A DNA stretch of 64,000 bases, taken from Pedobacter paludis (GTDB lineage: Bacteria; Bacteroidota; Bacteroidia; Sphingobacteriales; Sphingobacteriaceae). Numbering within the stretch: position 1 is the stretch's first letter; the number at the start of each line of letters is the position of its first letter. The DNA is taken from the NCBI RefSeq assembly GCF_003173575.1, contig NZ_QGNY01000007.1, positions 124,001 to 188,000 on the forward strand, written 5' to 3'. Under the pieces are notes generated by a model that was given only the letters and a program-made list of their open reading frames with translations, was not told the origin of the DNA and did no database searches. This document shows positions 27,377 through 36,177 of the stretch, piece by piece. The translations under genes and the position numbers were made by a program.

Positions 27377-28456
27377 TTAATTCTCCAATTTCAAATAGAT
27401 TTTAAAAACAGAACCCTTATCCAATTCACTTTCAACTTCAATTTTACCCCCAGAATAATCAACAATTTCTTTAACCAGATAAAGTCCAACCCCAGAGCCC
27501 TCCACAGATTCGTCCAACCGTTGGTACTTGGTAAAAACAGCCTCCAAATTTTCTGGGGCTATCCCCACGCCATTATCGGCAACTGTAATCATCATGTATT
27601 CTTCCTTTATCTCAGTTTTGATCAATACCTCGGGTTTTCGGTTAGGAGAACGATATTTTATTGCATTGTTGACTAAATTATATACAATGCTTCGCAACTT
27701 TCGTCTAACAAAAAACACTTCAGATACTTTAACATCTGTATGGATTACCGCATTCGATTCCAATATCTGTGGTGCCAGAGTTAAGCGGGTATCTTCGATA
27801 ATATGTTCGAAACTGACCAATTCAGCAACTGCCTTGTATTTATGTTGATGATTTCTTGAGTCGGTCAAATCAAAAATCACATCTTTCATTTTCTTTAAGC
27901 TATTCTCCACTTTCTCTAGCAAAAGCGGGAATTTCTCCATTTTTTTATTCGGAAGTGCCCTTAACAGTTCGATGGTAAGCCCTAAACTGGTTAGCGGGGT
28001 TTTTATATCATGAGAAATGGTATCAAGCAAAAGCTCGTGCTCAGCAATCAGCCGTTCTTGTTCTTTTAAATCCCGAATTCTCATGGTAATTTCTACAAAA
28101 GTGATGATTACCCCATTGGTTTTATTGTCTTTTCTTACAAGGTAAGGGAGGATATTCATTTGGTACCACCTAAAATCAACAGTCTGAATTTCTTTCTCTA
28201 AAATTTCTCCAGAATCAATTACCTGCTGTATATTTTCCAGAATGGAAGGAAAACGAAAGTTTTCTTTTACATCAACAATAGGCTTCCCAATATCGCTATC
28301 TTTCAAGCTAAACTGTTTCATGGCCGGTGGTGTAAATTTTCTTAATGTAAGTGTAGCATCAACAAAGAGCTGGGGAATAATGGTATTGCGAAAATAGTTT
28401 TCAAGCTCTTCATTTAGATCAATGAGATCACTGACCTGCTTTTTTTGACTATTCAT
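27377..28456 (-). CDS. PAS-domain sensor histidine kinase
   Basis: This 359-residue protein has no membrane span, so it is a cytosolic kinase. The N-terminal about 125 residues form a PAS domain of the type found in CheB/CheR fusion proteins (LRKFTPPAMKQFSLKDSDIG). The HisKA domain has His149 in LDTISHDIKTPLT. The ATPase domain shows the N box YNLVNNAIKY, G1 DNGVGIAP and G2 GSGVGLYLVKE. No receiver gene is adjacent. The stand-alone receiver proteins at 6297 and 33770 are possible partners, but that is a guess. Confidence 0.92.
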   Translation of the reverse strand: MNSQKKQVSDLIDLNEELENYFRNTIIPQLFVDATLTLRKFTPPAMKQFSLKDSDIGKPIVDVKENFRFPSILENIQQVIDSGEILEKEIQTVDFRWYQMNILPYLVRKDNKTNGVIITFVEITMRIRDLKEQERLIAEHELLLDTISHDIKTPLTSLGLTIELLRALPNKKMEKFPLLLEKVENSLKKMKDVIFDLTDSRNHQHKYKAVAELVSFEHIIEDTRLTLAPQILESNAVIHTDVKVSEVFFVRRKLRSIVYNLVNNAIKYRSPNRKPEVLIKTEIKEEYMMITVADNGVGIAPENLEAVFTKYQRLDESVEGSGVGLYLVKEIVDYSGGKIEVESELDKGSVFKIYLKLEN

Positions 28457-28575
28457 TCTCTTAGGTTATTTATAGATTTTAGATATTGAAAATGTTGGCA
28501 GATTTAAATTAATCCAATTTATGAATAAAATATCTTTCATATACCAAACTGTTAGAAATACATTCATTATCCGTA

Positions 28576-28716
28576 TTAAATCGTAATTATTGCTTTAGGA
28601 ACGTTCAGCTCGTTTAAAACAAAGTGGTCTTTTAAAATATGGAACATTATCTTTCTCGCATCCGAATCAAATTGATCTACAGAAAACAAAGAAGTAAAAT
28701 GTAGTGTTGTGCACAC
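28576..28716 (-). CDS. Small hypothetical frame or gene remnant
   Basis: A minus-strand frame opened by GTG (28716), or by TTG at 28689, ends at TAA 28576-28578. The product contains SVDQFDSDARKIMFHILKD followed by HFVLNELNVPKAIITI, which looks like natural protein with a charged helix and a beta strand. There is no ATG at a suitable place and the frame is stopped upstream. It may be the surviving C-terminal part of a decayed gene. I do not recognise the family. Confidence 0.3.
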   Translation of the reverse strand: MCTTLHFTSLFSVDQFDSDARKIMFHILKDHFVLNELNVPKAIITI

Positions 28717-28742
28717 ATATTGATCAGATAAACATTTAACTT

Positions 28743-30944
28743 ATGAAAGGATTATCTCCGTGGGCAATAACAGCTATGCATCAGTTGAAACATAGCGTTG
28801 AATTATTTGCCTGGCAAGATGAAATACTAAATTTTAGAATACTAAAAACAAGTGATTCCATCTGGATTTCAGTGTCAAATTTAGATATCGAACCGATATT
28901 CTTTAGGGCTTGTTTCGTAGCCGACGGTATTTTAACCGAGCCTATTTTAAAAAAAAACAAAGATAAAATCACCATTGCAGTGGATTCTGTTTTAGGAAAA
29001 TTCGACATAGCCATTTCCTTATCGAAAGATAAATTTTCATTCTTGAATTATTCCTGTACGCTTACTCCTGCATATGATCTTTTTATACCTTTTTGGCCTA
29101 GAGATTTAATTACAACCGATAATCCGAACGCTACTTTAAAATCGCTGGGCGAAATTCATAAAAGCCAAGTTGGTACAAGATCGGGTTTAATCTATTTCTC
29201 CCTACCTGAACGGAATCTACGAATTTTATATTTTCAAAATTTAACCGCACTGTCTCCCTACGCAGAACAAACAGGCACATCGTTGGCAGATGTGGTTGGC
29301 GGAACATTGCCAGAAATTGGTTTAGCACTACCAAAAACCCAAGAGAAGCCTCTTAAAGCTGGGATAGAAGTTGTGCTTTCGGATGCTATAATTGCTTTTA
29401 AATCTGGAAGTATAGCAGAATCAGATCAAGCTGTTGATTATTTAGATTTGCTGAGCGAGGTTTACATCAAGATTAAAAAACCAGAAACGCACTATTTACA
29501 TTGGCCGGAAATTTTGAAAAAAGGGCTTAATGATTTGATTGATAACCCTGGATGCTGGTCTATGGTTGGTGGAAACAGCTACTTAAATGCCTATGTTAGC
29601 GATTATGATACACCACCTGAAATTATGGTTCAGCTTGCGGTACTGCTGCCGCTTCTGGATTATGTAGAGTGGAGCGGCAAATCGCTCGATGTAATGAAAA
29701 CCATTAAAAAAGGTTTAGCCCCATTTTATAGTGAAAAATTAAAAACGCTCGTACGCTGGCATCCAGCGGCAGAAGATAAACTAAAAGGCGAAGAAGAGCA
29801 AAAAATGCCTATGGTTATGGATTCCTGGTATCTCCACCACCCATTGCTCAATCTATCCAGGCTTGCACTGAAAGGCGACAAAGAGGCAGAAAAGCTTTTC
29901 ATGGATTCGCTTGGCTTTGCAATTAAAGTAGCTCAAAAATTTAAATACAATTGGCCTGTTTTTTACAAGATGGATACACTTGAAATAATTAAAGCAGAAA
30001 CTAAAGAAGGCGAAGGAGGAGAGCAAGACGTACCAGGACTTTACGCACATGTGATGCTTCAGGCCTATGAGCTCACCAATGATAAAAAATATTTGCTAGA
30101 AGCAGAAAGGGCGGCAAAAAAACTTGATGATGTTGGATATAACATCATGTATCAGGCAAACAATACCGCATTCGGAGCCGGTGCTTTATTGCGCCTGTAT
30201 AAGATCACTAAAAATCAATTGTACTTAGATTTAAGTTACCGGTGTTTAGCTTCAATTTTTCAGAATGTGCAGCTTTGGAACTGCAATTATGGTTTTGGAA
30301 AGCACATCCCTACTTTTTTTGCTCTGTATCCTTTAAGCGATGCGCCCTATACAGCAGCATACGAAGAACAAGAAGTTTTTTGTGCTTTTCACGATTACCT
30401 CCTGCATGCTAAAGATGTTGAAATTCTACCAAGTGTAAGATTACTTTGTGCAGAATTTATTCGTTATTTAGTTGAACGAGCTCCATACTATTATCCACCC
30501 ATGTTACCAGATGAGATGATTTCAGATGAGGTAAAAACAGGTGAAGTTGATCGGAACTTATGGATTGCGCTCGAAGATCTTCATGATGGAGTTGAAAAGA
30601 GCGGTTCAGTTGGTCAGGAAGTTTATGGTGCTGGCAATGCCTTTGGAATTCTTCCAAGACATTTTATCCGATTTGAGGATGAAGCATTTCTTATTTTTAC
30701 AGATAGTCCGATTTCAGGCATTAGAAAAAGTAAGGGTTCTGTGATTTTCCATTTGCAGGGAGATGAACGGATTAGCTGTAGATTAAGGATAATGCCAGAT
30801 AACGATCTGCAAAAAACACTCAAACAAAAGTTTAAAATGGATCTGGGAACGGGTAAGCTTAAAGCTGCTAAAGATAGAAAAGGTGATATCGAAGCTTTCG
30901 TAAAGGGAAATGAAACTGTTAAAATTAGCTGGACGAGAAAATGA
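28743..30944 (+). CDS. Uncharacterised 733-residue protein, six-hairpin-glycosidase-like
   Basis: I do not recognise the family with confidence. There is no signal peptide or membrane span, so it appears cytosolic. Residues 1-230 are beta-rich. From about 260 to 610 the sequence has repeating helical pairs, including YAHVMLQAYELTNDKKYLLE and LYKITKNQLYLDLSYR, with WNCNYGFGKHIPTFFALYP between them. That pattern resembles the (alpha/alpha)6 toroid of six-hairpin glycosidases and sugar epimerases. A beta-rich tail follows. Cytosolic carbohydrate processing is possible, but catalytic residues cannot be named. It is flanked by genes on the other strand. Confidence 0.6.
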   Translation: MKGLSPWAITAMHQLKHSVELFAWQDEILNFRILKTSDSIWISVSNLDIEPIFFRACFVADGILTEPILKKNKDKITIAVDSVLGKFDIAISLSKDKFSFLNYSCTLTPAYDLFIPFWPRDLITTDNPNATLKSLGEIHKSQVGTRSGLIYFSLPERNLRILYFQNLTALSPYAEQTGTSLADVVGGTLPEIGLALPKTQEKPLKAGIEVVLSDAIIAFKSGSIAESDQAVDYLDLLSEVYIKIKKPETHYLHWPEILKKGLNDLIDNPGCWSMVGGNSYLNAYVSDYDTPPEIMVQLAVLLPLLDYVEWSGKSLDVMKTIKKGLAPFYSEKLKTLVRWHPAAEDKLKGEEEQKMPMVMDSWYLHHPLLNLSRLALKGDKEAEKLFMDSLGFAIKVAQKFKYNWPVFYKMDTLEIIKAETKEGEGGEQDVPGLYAHVMLQAYELTNDKKYLLEAERAAKKLDDVGYNIMYQANNTAFGAGALLRLYKITKNQLYLDLSYRCLASIFQNVQLWNCNYGFGKHIPTFFALYPLSDAPYTAAYEEQEVFCAFHDYLLHAKDVEILPSVRLLCAEFIRYLVERAPYYYPPMLPDEMISDEVKTGEVDRNLWIALEDLHDGVEKSGSVGQEVYGAGNAFGILPRHFIRFEDEAFLIFTDSPISGIRKSKGSVIFHLQGDERISCRLRIMPDNDLQKTLKQKFKMDLGTGKLKAAKDRKGDIEAFVKGNETVKISWTRK

Positions 30945-30966
30945 TAAATAAAATTAAAAAACCGAT

Positions 30967-31104
30967 TTAGGCGCAGCAGTTATCGTGATTTTGCTTTTCT
31001 ACCCCGTGCAAAACTTCCCCGCATAAGAAACTGGAAACTCCTGAAATCTCATCCATAATACTACAATCTACCGGAGAATGCAATGCTTCAGGATAATCTG
31101 CCAT
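30967..31104 (-). CDS. Small cysteine-containing peptide ending in CCA
   Basis: ATG at 31104 opens 45 codons (MADYPEALHSPVDCSIMDEI...) ending HDNCCA and a TAA. Four cysteines in a short acidic peptide suggest disulfides or metal binding. The frame also stays open upstream through KQFIFFIVLQIG, which looks like the core of a signal peptide, but the only initiator-like codon there is ATA at 31143. The peptide is therefore either cytosolic from the ATG, or a secreted peptide whose start has decayed or is non-canonical. It lies 64 bases after the DUF4385 gene, probably on its transcript. Confidence 0.38.
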   Translation of the reverse strand: MADYPEALHSPVDCSIMDEISGVSSFLCGEVLHGVEKQNHDNCCA

Positions 31105-31168
31105 GCCTATTTGTAATACAATAAAAAAAATAAATTGTTTTATTAGATTTTCTTTTTCCCCTCAACCT

Positions 31169-31669
31169 TTAACCGTATTGCTTTTTCCATGCCATTTTCT
31201 GCTCCGCATACAAAGGCTCCTGTTCAGCTTTTTTCCAAAAAACATAAAAAATTGACGCCGCCTCGGCTTTTTCAGAATCTCCTGTTCCACGTTCTAATGG
31301 CTGATAATCCTTCGCCTTATCATATTTTTTGCCTCCTTTATAATTGGCATAACGTCTGGCACGCGTATAGCCCATCTGAAGATATTTCCTGGACAGGTCT
31401 GCTCCTACAAAATCACCTTTAACAACAAAATCTTGAAACATTTGATAAATTGTTTTCGCACTATTTTCCGCAATTTCAGCGCTTTTAAATCTCCAATGTG
31501 GCCCAATAATAGATTTATATGGCTCGCAGATCAACACGCCCTGCTCACCTTTTCCTACCCGATAGGCTTCGGGATTTTTTTGATAATCTATCCCGGGTTT
31601 CCACGGATAATCTGAAGCATCAAAATTAAGATATGATGGCTTACGATTGGGTTTATCTTTGTCTTCCAT
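31169..31669 (-). CDS. DUF4385 domain protein
   Basis: This is a 166-residue, soluble, basic protein of the DUF4385 family, whose function is unknown. Recognisable conserved segments are YRVGKGEQGVLICEPYKS (about 36-53), PHWRFKSAEIAENSAKTIY and GADLSRKYLQMGYTRARRYA (about 89-108), followed by KGGKKYD. The family also occurs in bacteriophages and other bacteria and is strongly conserved around these motifs. It has no signal peptide. It is divergent from the small gene at 31749, and a small peptide frame follows downstream. Confidence 0.85.
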   Translation of the reverse strand: MEDKDKPNRKPSYLNFDASDYPWKPGIDYQKNPEAYRVGKGEQGVLICEPYKSIIGPHWRFKSAEIAENSAKTIYQMFQDFVVKGDFVGADLSRKYLQMGYTRARRYANYKGGKKYDKAKDYQPLERGTGDSEKAEAASIFYVFWKKAEQEPLYAEQKMAWKKQYG

Positions 31670-31720
31670 ATAAGAAAATAAAATTAGTAGACATCAATAT
31701 CTGCAGAGCTAAACAAAACT

Positions 31721-31728
31721 TATTTTTG
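31721..31728 (+). promoter_or_regulatory. Promoter -7 element for the small gene at 31749
   Basis: TATTTTTG matches TAnnTTTG exactly. It ends five bases before an ATG at 31734 and 20 bases before the ATG at 31749. The latter start would leave a leader of roughly 15 bases, which supports the shorter protein. Confidence 0.45.
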
Positions 31729-31748
31729 GTAAAATGCGTTTATCTAAT

Positions 31749-32024
31749 ATGAAAGCATTTAATATTCACATCATCCATAAAAATGAACGGATTACCTTAA
31801 CCATTATCCCACATAACGACTATTTTAAAATCGTTTATTTCGAGGGCATAATTGGTGCTGTAAAAAAAGTAGGCTCAAAATGGAACTTAATGCCAGAAGA
31901 AGCCATAGAACCTGGAGAATTTGCTCCATACGATTACAAACTGACCACAGATGGAGGAAAGATAGTGCTCGGCCCAAGTGAAGTGAATCAAATAGCCGAG
32001 CAAATTGAAAATCAACTCACTTAA
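31749..32024 (+). CDS. Small conserved-looking hypothetical protein
   Basis: The product has 91 residues from the ATG at 31749. An in-frame ATG at 31734 would add MRLSN but lies almost on the promoter. It is a compact soluble protein with alternating strands (FNIHIIHKNERITLTIIPH, YFKIVYFEGIIGAVKK) and a C-terminal helix (VNQIAEQIENQL). I recognise no domain. The final codon is one base from the convergent lipoprotein gene on the other strand. Confidence 0.7.
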   Translation: MKAFNIHIIHKNERITLTIIPHNDYFKIVYFEGIIGAVKKVGSKWNLMPEEAIEPGEFAPYDYKLTTDGGKIVLGPSEVNQIAEQIENQLT

Positions 32025-32025
32025 A

Positions 32026-32235
32026 TTATTTTTTGGTCTCTGGAAGTCTTGGTGTATTGGAAATACTATCTTGGTATTTATCCTTTCCTACGGTATCCTG
32101 AGGCAAATGCTTTGAAGTGTCAGAATATTTATAAGAGGTATCTTTTTGCCCGTCTTTTCCGTCTGCACGGTTGCCTGAACATGAAACCACAAACGTTGCA
32201 ACAAGTGTAAGGCCTAATAAGAAATGCTTTTTCAT
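32026..32235 (-). CDS. Small lipoprotein
   Basis: The 69 residues start with a lipoprotein signal ending VVSCSG (acylated Cys19). The rest is a hydrophilic, probably disordered tail rich in Lys, Asp, Ser and Thr (GKDGQKDTSYKYSDTSKH). The serine after the cysteine and the charged, unstructured tail fit a small envelope lipoprotein. Its function is unknown. It is monocistronic and converges on the small gene at 31749, leaving a single base between the two stop codons. Confidence 0.75.
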   Translation of the reverse strand: MKKHFLLGLTLVATFVVSCSGNRADGKDGQKDTSYKYSDTSKHLPQDTVGKDKYQDSISNTPRLPETKK

Positions 32236-32373
32236 AAGTATATTTATTTTTTAAGAATCAATTTTAAATACAACATGTTATGAGCTGAAAGGTTTAAATT
32301 AATTCCAAGCTGTAACATCCCTTTTTAAATAAAAAACCTTAAATTGTTATTTTAACTCTTTCCTTGATAAAAT

Positions 32374-33756
32374 ATGTTGAGATTTAAATGTTGTCTAGCC
32401 ATTATTCTTTGTCTAACTATTGGCCTAAATTCCATTGCCTTAAGCCAGATCACAAACGGGGCGAAGCCCAATATCATTATTATTCTAACAGATGATATGG
32501 GTTTTAGTGATATTGGCACATTTGGAGGTAAATTTGTTCCAACACCCAATATTGATCGTCTTGCACAGGAGGGAATAAAATTAAATCAATACTACAGTTC
32601 AGCACCTATTTGCTCCCCATCAAGGGTTGGAATGCTTACCGGAATGTATCCGGCCAGATGGAATTTTAGCACCTACCTTGATAATAAAAAACACAATCAA
32701 AATGCCGAACAAGCTGACTATTTAGATCCAAGTGCCCCAACCATGGCCAAAGTTTTTAAAAGTGCCGGATATGCAACTGGGCACTTTGGAAAATGGCACA
32801 TGGGTGGCGGAAGGGATGTAAAAAATGCGCCGGGCTTCGAAAAATACGGATTTGACGAACACTCGAGCACGTACGAAAGTCCAGACCCTGATCCGGCAAT
32901 TACGGCAACAGACTGGATTTGGTCGGAAAAGGATAGCATTAAAAGATGGGACAGAACAAAATATTTTGTAGATAAGACTTTGGACTTTATGCAAAAACAT
33001 AAGGATCAGCCTTGCTTTATAAACCTTTGGCCCGACGATGTTCATACGCCATGGGTACCAAGAACGGAGACCGAATACACGGGTAAATTCCCTATGAACC
33101 CGGAAGAAGAACAGGCCTTTAAGGGTGTACTTAAAGAATATGATGTCCAGATTGGAAGATTATTGGAGGGGCTTAAAAAAATGGGAAATGAGCGGAACAC
33201 AATTGTCATTTTTACGAGTGATAATGGTCCCTTGCCTAGTTTTAGGGGCACAAGAGCCGAAGGTTTAAGAGGTTCTAAACTCTCGCTTTACGAGGGCGGA
33301 ACAAGAATGCCGTTTATCATCCGTTGGCCGGGGCATACGCCTATCGGCAAAATCGAGAATAGTGCTGAAGTAAATGCAATTGATTTGCTTCCATCATTGG
33401 CTAAAATGGCTGGAATTCCATTACCAAAAAATTATAAGGGCGATGGAATAGACAGAAGTTCTGTATTTATGGGAATCGCAAGCCCAAGAAAAAAAGATAT
33501 GTTTTGGGAATATGGCCGAAATGATATCGCATTCAAATATCCCAAACCGATGGATAAAAGTCCAAACCTGGCCATCCGATCTGGCGAATGGAAGTTGTTA
33601 ATGAATCACGATGGAACAGATGTTCAGCTTTATAATATCCCAAAAGACAAAGGTGAAACGCATAATTTGGCTAATGAACAACCCAAGTTAACCGCAGAAC
33701 TTAAAGCCAAACTTTTAGATTGGTGGAAATTGTTACCAAAGCTTAAATCAGAATAA
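32374..33756 (+). CDS. Secreted type I sulfatase
   Basis: The protein has 460 residues with a signal peptide (CLAIILCLTIGLNSIALSQ). The sulfatase signature CSPSR has Cys80, to be converted to formylglycine, and Arg84. Calcium ligands Asp40/Asp41 lie in LTDDMG, the lysine/histidine pair is in GKWHMGG, and SDNGPLP lies near residue 290. The fold and length match the arylsulfatase family S1. It removes sulfate from carbohydrates or aryl sulfates in the periplasm and needs an anaerobic-type sulfatase-maturing enzyme, which is not in this window. It is monocistronic. The substrate is unknown. Confidence 0.93.
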   Translation: MLRFKCCLAIILCLTIGLNSIALSQITNGAKPNIIIILTDDMGFSDIGTFGGKFVPTPNIDRLAQEGIKLNQYYSSAPICSPSRVGMLTGMYPARWNFSTYLDNKKHNQNAEQADYLDPSAPTMAKVFKSAGYATGHFGKWHMGGGRDVKNAPGFEKYGFDEHSSTYESPDPDPAITATDWIWSEKDSIKRWDRTKYFVDKTLDFMQKHKDQPCFINLWPDDVHTPWVPRTETEYTGKFPMNPEEEQAFKGVLKEYDVQIGRLLEGLKKMGNERNTIVIFTSDNGPLPSFRGTRAEGLRGSKLSLYEGGTRMPFIIRWPGHTPIGKIENSAEVNAIDLLPSLAKMAGIPLPKNYKGDGIDRSSVFMGIASPRKKDMFWEYGRNDIAFKYPKPMDKSPNLAIRSGEWKLLMNHDGTDVQLYNIPKDKGETHNLANEQPKLTAELKAKLLDWWKLLPKLKSE

Positions 33757-33769
33757 AGAAAGATGTTTA

Positions 33770-34129
33770 TTATAAAAGCTTTCTTATTCTAAAAACCAGA
33801 TCATCAATATCAAAAGGTTTGGATACAAAATCATCAGGTTGACAATAACCTTCTTGAATAGATCTTGCCGCATGGCTTGCGGAAATCATGATCACTGGAA
33901 TATGCGATGTTTCTGAATTGGACTTAACCAAATGACAAAGATAGCGCCCATCTACATTACCAAGTAAAACATCTAGCAAAATGGCATCGGGTTTGTGTTC
34001 AGCAACCAAGCTTTCGGTTTCCAATCCATTCTTAGAACTCACAACTTCGAAACCATCCAATTCTAAAATCATGGTTACCAGTTCTAAAATATCTGCATTA
34101 TCATCAATAACAAGAATTTTTTTCTCCAT
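33770..34129 (-). CDS. Receiver-domain protein of the kai operon
   Basis: This 119-residue CheY-like protein has acidic residues Asp9/Asp10, phosphoacceptor Asp53 in ILLDVLLG, a conserved Ser in MISAS and Lys in SKPFDIDD. It has no output domain. Its start codon is two bases from the stop of the PAS kinase gene, so it is the last gene of the kaiC-kaiB-kaiB-kinase-receiver operon and the obvious partner of that kinase. It would pass the clock-like signal on by protein contact or through a further phosphotransfer step. Confidence 0.92.
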   Translation of the reverse strand: MEKKILVIDDNADILELVTMILELDGFEVVSSKNGLETESLVAEHKPDAILLDVLLGNVDGRYLCHLVKSNSETSHIPVIMISASHAARSIQEGYCQPDDFVSKPFDIDDLVFRIRKLL

Positions 34130-34131
34130 AA

Positions 34132-35859
34132 TTACAAATTATTGCGAGTTGGAACGGTAAAAGAAAAGGTACTGCCGAAATCAAAAGTACTTTCAACGGT
34201 GAGTTCGCCACCATGTCTCTGGATAATTTCATGCGAAATATAAAGGCCAAGTCCCAAACCTGAAACTTGTTTTCCTTGTGGATCAACCTGATAGTACCGA
34301 TCAAATAAATGTGCAAGTTTCTCTGGTGGTATTCCTGCTCCAAAATCTTGAACAGAAACTTTCGCGAACTTCTCGCCTTGCGAAATTATAACCTTAATTA
34401 TTTTAGATTCAGAGGCATACTTAAGTGCATTGTTAAATAAATTTACAAGAACCTGCTCAATTCTCTGCTGGTCTACCAAAACCGATAATTCCATTTCACC
34501 CTCAATTACGAGCTTTACGGGAGTATGATTAAGGATTTGTTCGGCGCAGGAAATTACTAATGATGCCATATTGGTTTCTTCCAAATTTAGTGGAAGTGGT
34601 CCATGCTGAATTTTTGAAACATTCATTAAATCATCTGCCAAATGCACCACTTTTGCCAAGTTGGAGTTTGCTTTTTGAATAAGCATAGGAATTTTCTCTG
34701 AACCCAGATTGGTTTCCATTACCCGAGTAAGCAATTGCATCGAAGCTTTTAGTGAGGTTAATGGGGTTTTAATCTCATGGCTGGCCACACTAATAAATTC
34801 ATCCTTTTGAAAGGCTATTTTTCTTCGATTGGTTACATCAGTAAAGGTCATAACAACGCCGATAAAAATTTCGCCATCGTAAAGCGGACTTGCATTTATA
34901 GAAATATACACCGATTCATCCTTATGATTTCGGATCATAATCTCATGATCGTAAACCGGTTTTTGGTTTACCGACATGATGTAAATTGGATGCTGTTCCC
35001 TTTGCAGGGTACTTCCATCTAAAGAAAAACACTCCGATTGAAGTGTAAAATAATCGCGTAAAAGAATTTCTTCTGCGCTAAGGGCAAAGATTTTCTGAGC
35101 CCTGGGATTTGCAAATGTAACTTGGCCAATGGTATCTAATATGCAAAGGCCTTCGCCCATGGTGTGTAAAATACTGGTTAAGCGTTGCTCGTTCGATCGA
35201 AGCACCTCTTCTACCCTAACCTTATCTCTAATATTGGATTCCAATTCCTGCGTTCGGGCTTTTACGGTAGCTTCTAAATTGCTGTTTAATTCTTCAGCAA
35301 TCTGTCTGGCAATTTCGAGTTCTTTATTTTGAATTTCAAGCTGAGACTGGCTTTTCTTTAACGCTGTAAGATCGGTTAAAATTACACTTAATGACTTTCC
35401 TTCATCAAGCTCTAAAGCTTTTAATGAGATTTGTACCGATATTTTTTCACCCACATAATTCTCCAGCCGAAGCTCTGCACGGGTATCAACATCCCATGCG
35501 CCACCAACAACTTCCATAGCAAAACTTCGATCTTCGTGAGTAACCAATGCAGAAAAATTCATTCCGATCACTTTTTCAAGGGGAATGCCTAAAAGCTTCG
35601 CAAACTGCGAGTTACTATATAAGATATTGTCGAATTTATCGAGCGTTAAAGCGCCCTCGCTCATTTGTTCGATAAAAATACGATAAGTATGATCCGCACT
35701 TTTGAGTGTAAAAAGTTGATGTCCTTCACTTCCCTTTACAACAAGTGCATCTATTTCACCAGTTCTAATGGCATGGATTACATCATTTGCTTCTTCCAAT
35801 TCGGCTTTTAACTGCGAAAAAGCCTGTTCAAGCGCAATATGTTCTTTTGACTTTTCCAT
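34132..35859 (-). CDS. PAS-PAS sensor histidine kinase of the kai operon
   Basis: The protein has 575 residues and no membrane spans. The N-terminal coiled coil contains HAIRTGEIDALVV, a motif I associate with kinases encoded next to KaiC-like proteins. PAS 1 is about 55-165, a second coiled coil about 165-220, PAS 2 about 222-345. HisKA has His361 in SVASHEIKTPLT, and the ATPase domain shows NLFNNALKY, DFGAGIPP and GLGLGLYISHE. The start is three bases past the second kaiB stop, so it is translated together with the Kai proteins. It is likely the output kinase sensing the KaiB/KaiC state, as SasA does in cyanobacteria, although it lacks a fused KaiB-like domain. Confidence 0.92.
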   Translation of the reverse strand: MEKSKEHIALEQAFSQLKAELEEANDVIHAIRTGEIDALVVKGSEGHQLFTLKSADHTYRIFIEQMSEGALTLDKFDNILYSNSQFAKLLGIPLEKVIGMNFSALVTHEDRSFAMEVVGGAWDVDTRAELRLENYVGEKISVQISLKALELDEGKSLSVILTDLTALKKSQSQLEIQNKELEIARQIAEELNSNLEATVKARTQELESNIRDKVRVEEVLRSNEQRLTSILHTMGEGLCILDTIGQVTFANPRAQKIFALSAEEILLRDYFTLQSECFSLDGSTLQREQHPIYIMSVNQKPVYDHEIMIRNHKDESVYISINASPLYDGEIFIGVVMTFTDVTNRRKIAFQKDEFISVASHEIKTPLTSLKASMQLLTRVMETNLGSEKIPMLIQKANSNLAKVVHLADDLMNVSKIQHGPLPLNLEETNMASLVISCAEQILNHTPVKLVIEGEMELSVLVDQQRIEQVLVNLFNNALKYASESKIIKVIISQGEKFAKVSVQDFGAGIPPEKLAHLFDRYYQVDPQGKQVSGLGLGLYISHEIIQRHGGELTVESTFDFGSTFSFTVPTRNNL

Positions 35860-35862
35860 TAA

Positions 35863-36174
35863 CTAAAATCTTAAGCCAAGACCTTTTAACACTTTCTCTT
35901 TGTCCGAACAATCGCCAATTAATTTCTTCTTTGGCGAAGGGGATTTCTTAATCAACATCGGGAGCGCTGTAACATCCTCATCCCTAACCATAAGTGGCTG
36001 TTGATGGGCATCAATTACATTAAGCTCATATCTACCTTTTAGGTATTCATCACAAATGGCCTTAATATTAACTAAAGCCCTTGTAGAAACAGGCGACGCA
36101 CCAGCAATAAATAATCGAAGCGAATAAAATTCTTCATCGCCGACATTTCTGTTATTCTCCTGTTCTTCCGACAT
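35863..36174 (-). CDS. kaiB: KaiB-like protein 2
   Basis: This 103-residue KaiB-family protein has SLRLFIAGASPVSTRALVNI at about 17-36, a central YELNVIDAHQQP and a C-terminal LIGDCSDKEKVLKGLGL. An N-terminal extension of about 15 acidic residues precedes the domain. It keeps the thioredoxin-like KaiB core but has diverged at the PQLAE region, which reads PLMVRDE. It starts three bases past kaiB1. The pair suggests two KaiB states or partners instead of the single metamorphic KaiB of cyanobacteria. Confidence 0.9.
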   Translation of the reverse strand: MSEEQENNRNVGDEEFYSLRLFIAGASPVSTRALVNIKAICDEYLKGRYELNVIDAHQQPLMVRDEDVTALPMLIKKSPSPKKKLIGDCSDKEKVLKGLGLRF

Positions 36175-36177
36175 AAT

